Source of the DNA: JAGRAX01 sp041391365
Lineage (GTDB): Bacteria; Bdellovibrionota_G; JALEGL01; JAGRMV01
Direction: 5' to 3'
Assembly (NCBI GenBank): GCA_041391365.1
Contig: JAWKOC010000001.1
Coordinates: 558,001-622,000 of the forward strand
Length of the DNA stretch: 64,000 bases
The position numbers and the translations under genes are program-made. Every line of letters starts with the position of its first letter. The stretch's first letter is position 1. The notes under the pieces are model-generated. The model made no database searches and was not told where the DNA came from. It saw nothing but the letters and a program-made list of their open reading frames with translations. Positions 62,279 through 64,000 of this stretch are shown piece by piece.

Positions 62279-63364
62279 TTACTTCCTTGAATCCAGCTTC
62301 TTTTTTGAATCAATGAGGATAAATTGTAAAAAACACTCTCTCATTTCATTCAAGATACATTGAAAATATTTTCTATGCTGCCTATCCAAATGGAAAAAAG
62401 GATCATAAAACACAATTCTTGATTTTTTCTTATGAAAACACAAGGCAAGATGAATCCACGCTTTCTGTCCTAAACTAAGATTTTCTAGCTTTTTCTTTTC
62501 AAAATTTTCTAACGTGAAAAGTGTATATATTTTTCTTTTCCATTCACTGTTTTTTCCAAAGTAAAAATTCATTTCGTCATGAATATCTTGACATACAAAT
62601 TGGTGAATGTCCCTTTCTCGAAATACAACCGCATCTTCAAACGATTCTTCGTTCACTTCAGTAGATAAATATGTGCCAGATTCATTGAAATTGACATTGT
62701 CCCCATCCTGTTCTTCTTTGCTATATGTCGTTGCCTTTTCTTGATCCGTAAGAACAAATGACCTGACATCATATAAAGCGTCGCTGTGGCCAGAAAACAT
62801 CACAAGTGGTCGATTGTTTTGATTCATAGAGGAAATCATAGAGAGAAATTCATTCATTTGGTTTCTGGACAGCACAGCACATAGATCATCCAAGAACAAA
62901 TAGTCTGACAAACCCGCCAGACTCAAAAGAAGTTTGATTTGATTTCGTTGAAGGTCGCCCAGATCATCAAACAATACGTCTTGAATCTCATGAACCTTAA
63001 AAAGACGTTCAAGTTCATGAAAAAGGATGTTTTGGTGAGAAATCTCTACTCTCCGAGAATACCATTCGATTTCTTTTCGATAGTTTTTTGCTAGAAGAAC
63101 ATGTTGAACATGAAAAAAAATCCTCGAGGGGTCCTGTACAACGTTATGGTCACGGTAAAATTTTGTAGATCCTTTTCGAATCCCACCATGAAAAGGAATC
63201 AGATTTCCAGACAAATGCCGAAGAAAGGTTGTTTTTCCACTTCCATTTTTTCCACGAATCCACCAAACACAGCCTGAGTCAAATTCACAACTCAGTTGAT
63301 CGAATATATTCTCAACCTTTGCGTTGTATCGGTAGCTAAGGTCTCGAATATGTATTGCTTTCAT
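62279..63364 (-). CDS. Tandem ECF ABC ATPase with complementary degenerate halves
   Basis: A 361-residue protein carrying remains of two ATPase domains. The first (residues 1-200) has an intact Walker A GKNGSGKTT, a Q-loop and an H-loop-like GHSD, but its signature reads LGDLQRNQ instead of LSGGQ and its Walker B (LFLDDLC) lacks the glutamate. The second (about 240-355) has a good signature (NLSLGQKAW) and a Walker B-like FYDPFFHLD, but no Walker A and no H-loop. Since ABC sites pair the Walker A of one domain with the signature of the other, one composite site is possible. ATG 63364 overlaps EcfT's end by 29 bp. Confidence 0.8.
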   Translation of the reverse strand: MKAIHIRDLSYRYNAKVENIFDQLSCEFDSGCVWWIRGKNGSGKTTFLRHLSGNLIPFHGGIRKGSTKFYRDHNVVQDPSRIFFHVQHVLLAKNYRKEIEWYSRRVEISHQNILFHELERLFKVHEIQDVLFDDLGDLQRNQIKLLLSLAGLSDYLFLDDLCAVLSRNQMNEFLSMISSMNQNNRPLVMFSGHSDALYDVRSFVLTDQEKATTYSKEEQDGDNVNFNESGTYLSTEVNEESFEDAVVFRERDIHQFVCQDIHDEMNFYFGKNSEWKRKIYTLFTLENFEKKKLENLSLGQKAWIHLALCFHKKKSRIVFYDPFFHLDRQHRKYFQCILNEMRECFLQFILIDSKKKLDSRK

Positions 63365-64000
63365 GTCGCCCAAATACCCATGTCAAAAAACTAAGCAGAA
63401 AAAGAAGAACCACTTCCAAAACATTTTTTAAAGGTTGATGTGACCATGCATAAAACATCCACGAAAAAAAAATGATCCCGATCACAATCGAGGAGTTTTT
63501 TTTCCTGGTAATCGTTTGCCATGAATTTTTTACAAAAACGGAAGTAGAAAATCTTGTACATTGTTGCATCCAGAATATGGTCATGGCTATCAGCAGAAGG
63601 AAAACCCATACGATCAAGCTTGGTTCAATCAACCCTGCGCATGCGATGGAAACAAATAAACAGACGTATGCTACTTGCGCCATCTCACTCCATGAGTGCA
63701 TATCAAAATCATGAACATTGGACGGTAGTTTTCTGGCATGAAAAGTCTCTGCGATAAAAAAAACGCTTTGGACCGATTGGAAAAAGCTCACCCGAAGTGC
63801 CGCCAATGCAATACGAATTTTGCTTTGGGCAATTCTTCTCTCTATCATCATGGTTCTAGCACAATCGTATTTTTTTTTTGCATGAGTAATCATATAACCA
63901 CAAAGAAAAACGTAGGTTCGAAAAGGTCCAGGCTGTGGATCTTCCATCCACGAGGCAGACAAAGATTCCCATTTTGGAGAAAAAATCATCAGGGCCACGA
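63336..64000 (-). CDS. ECF transporter T component-like membrane protein (partial, cut by window end)
   Basis: The visible part is the C-terminal 220 residues of a membrane protein with four or five hydrophobic segments. The amphipathic segment ERRIAQSKIRIALAALRVSFFQSVQSVFFIAETFHARKL is like the coupling helices of EcfT (with a degenerate Ala-Arg-Gly motif reading ARK), which link the S component to the ATPases. The frame runs off the end of the window, and GTG 63998 may be just internal. First gene of the EcfT-ATPase-S unit. Confidence 0.72.
   Translation of the reverse strand, partial: VALMIFSPKWESLSASWMEDPQPGPFRTYVFLCGYMITHAKKKYDCARTMMIERRIAQSKIRIALAALRVSFFQSVQSVFFIAETFHARKLPSNVHDFDMHSWSEMAQVAYVCLFVSIACAGLIEPSLIVWVFLLLIAMTIFWMQQCTRFSTSVFVKNSWQTITRKKNSSIVIGIIFFSWMFYAWSHQPLKNVLEVVLLFLLSFLTWVFGRHESNTYSRP

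Noticed and set aside
1..64000. Mobile element, prophage, CRISPR or tRNA/rRNA genes
   Set aside because: No transposase or integrase motifs, terminal repeats, repeat-spacer arrays or cloverleaf-type sequences were seen by reading; a dedicated scan would be needed to exclude small ones.

Overview
The window is about 64 kb of ordinary chromosomal sequence from a Gram-negative bacterium of modest GC content. Evidence for an outer membrane includes an OmpA/OprF-like porin with calcium-type repeats, a DUF481 barrel protein, several lipoprotein signals and an RND efflux pump. A receiver protein whose tail ends in an EKIAWEVVP-type motif, a PilZ protein, GAF/HD-GYP signalling and TPR proteins suggest a delta-proteobacterium-like lineage (for example SAR324, Bdellovibrionota or a relative). 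This placement is inference. I saw no rRNA, tRNA, CRISPR array, insertion sequence or prophage.

Layout. 1-3.5 kb: end of an RND pump, MarC and a membrane-anchored FMN glutamate-synthase-like protein, all with start/stop overlaps. 3.6-8.8 kb: a response regulator, a TAXI-type TRAP transporter with a TerB-like partner, and a YgjP metallopeptidase. 8.8-15.4 kb: an Mrp/DUF971 Fe-S carrier, cardiolipin synthase, histidine kinase, TrxB-like flavoprotein, PIF1-like helicase and an unknown partner. 15.5-22 kb: ABC-F ATPase, AmpG-like permease, malic enzyme and an indoleamine 2,3-dioxygenase-like haem protein. 22-26.2 kb: a CysZ/DUF423/ZIP operon and two outer-membrane proteins. 26.2-29.3 kb: a phosphorelay cluster (Hpt, CheY-like, NarX-like kinase, NarL-like regulator) and an M48 lipoprotein. 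29-43.6 kb: housekeeping and stress enzymes (HerA-like ATPase, aminopeptidase P, three hot-dog proteins, nitroreductase, two pirins, FKBP, GNAT-nitrilase fusion, YccA-like protein, ATP-grasp protein, BON lipoprotein, glyoxalase). 43.6-51 kb: secreted hydrolases, TerC, a Kir-type potassium channel and two ABC transporters. 52-61.6 kb: HD-GYP and PilZ signalling, then an rsmD-coaD-aspC-pilZ operon diverging from a regulator-valS-birA operon. 61.5-64 kb: an ECF-type vitamin transporter (S component, tandem ATPase, EcfT), cut by the window edge.

Three things stand out. First, many transcription units seem to be leaderless: a -35/-10 pair with a 17-bp spacer ends 6-10 bp before the start codon, usually with no ribosome-binding site. 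Second, at least 13 genes carry one or more single-base frameshifts, mostly in short homopolymers and clustered in patches, while family-typical protein sequence continues in another frame. This looks more like consensus sequence error than gene decay. Third, the regulator-valS-birA operon has a structured leader with a perfect 12-bp hairpin at its predicted 5' end, and the ECF ATPase is a tandem protein in which each half has lost a different catalytic motif. No single clearly new multi-gene system was evident.
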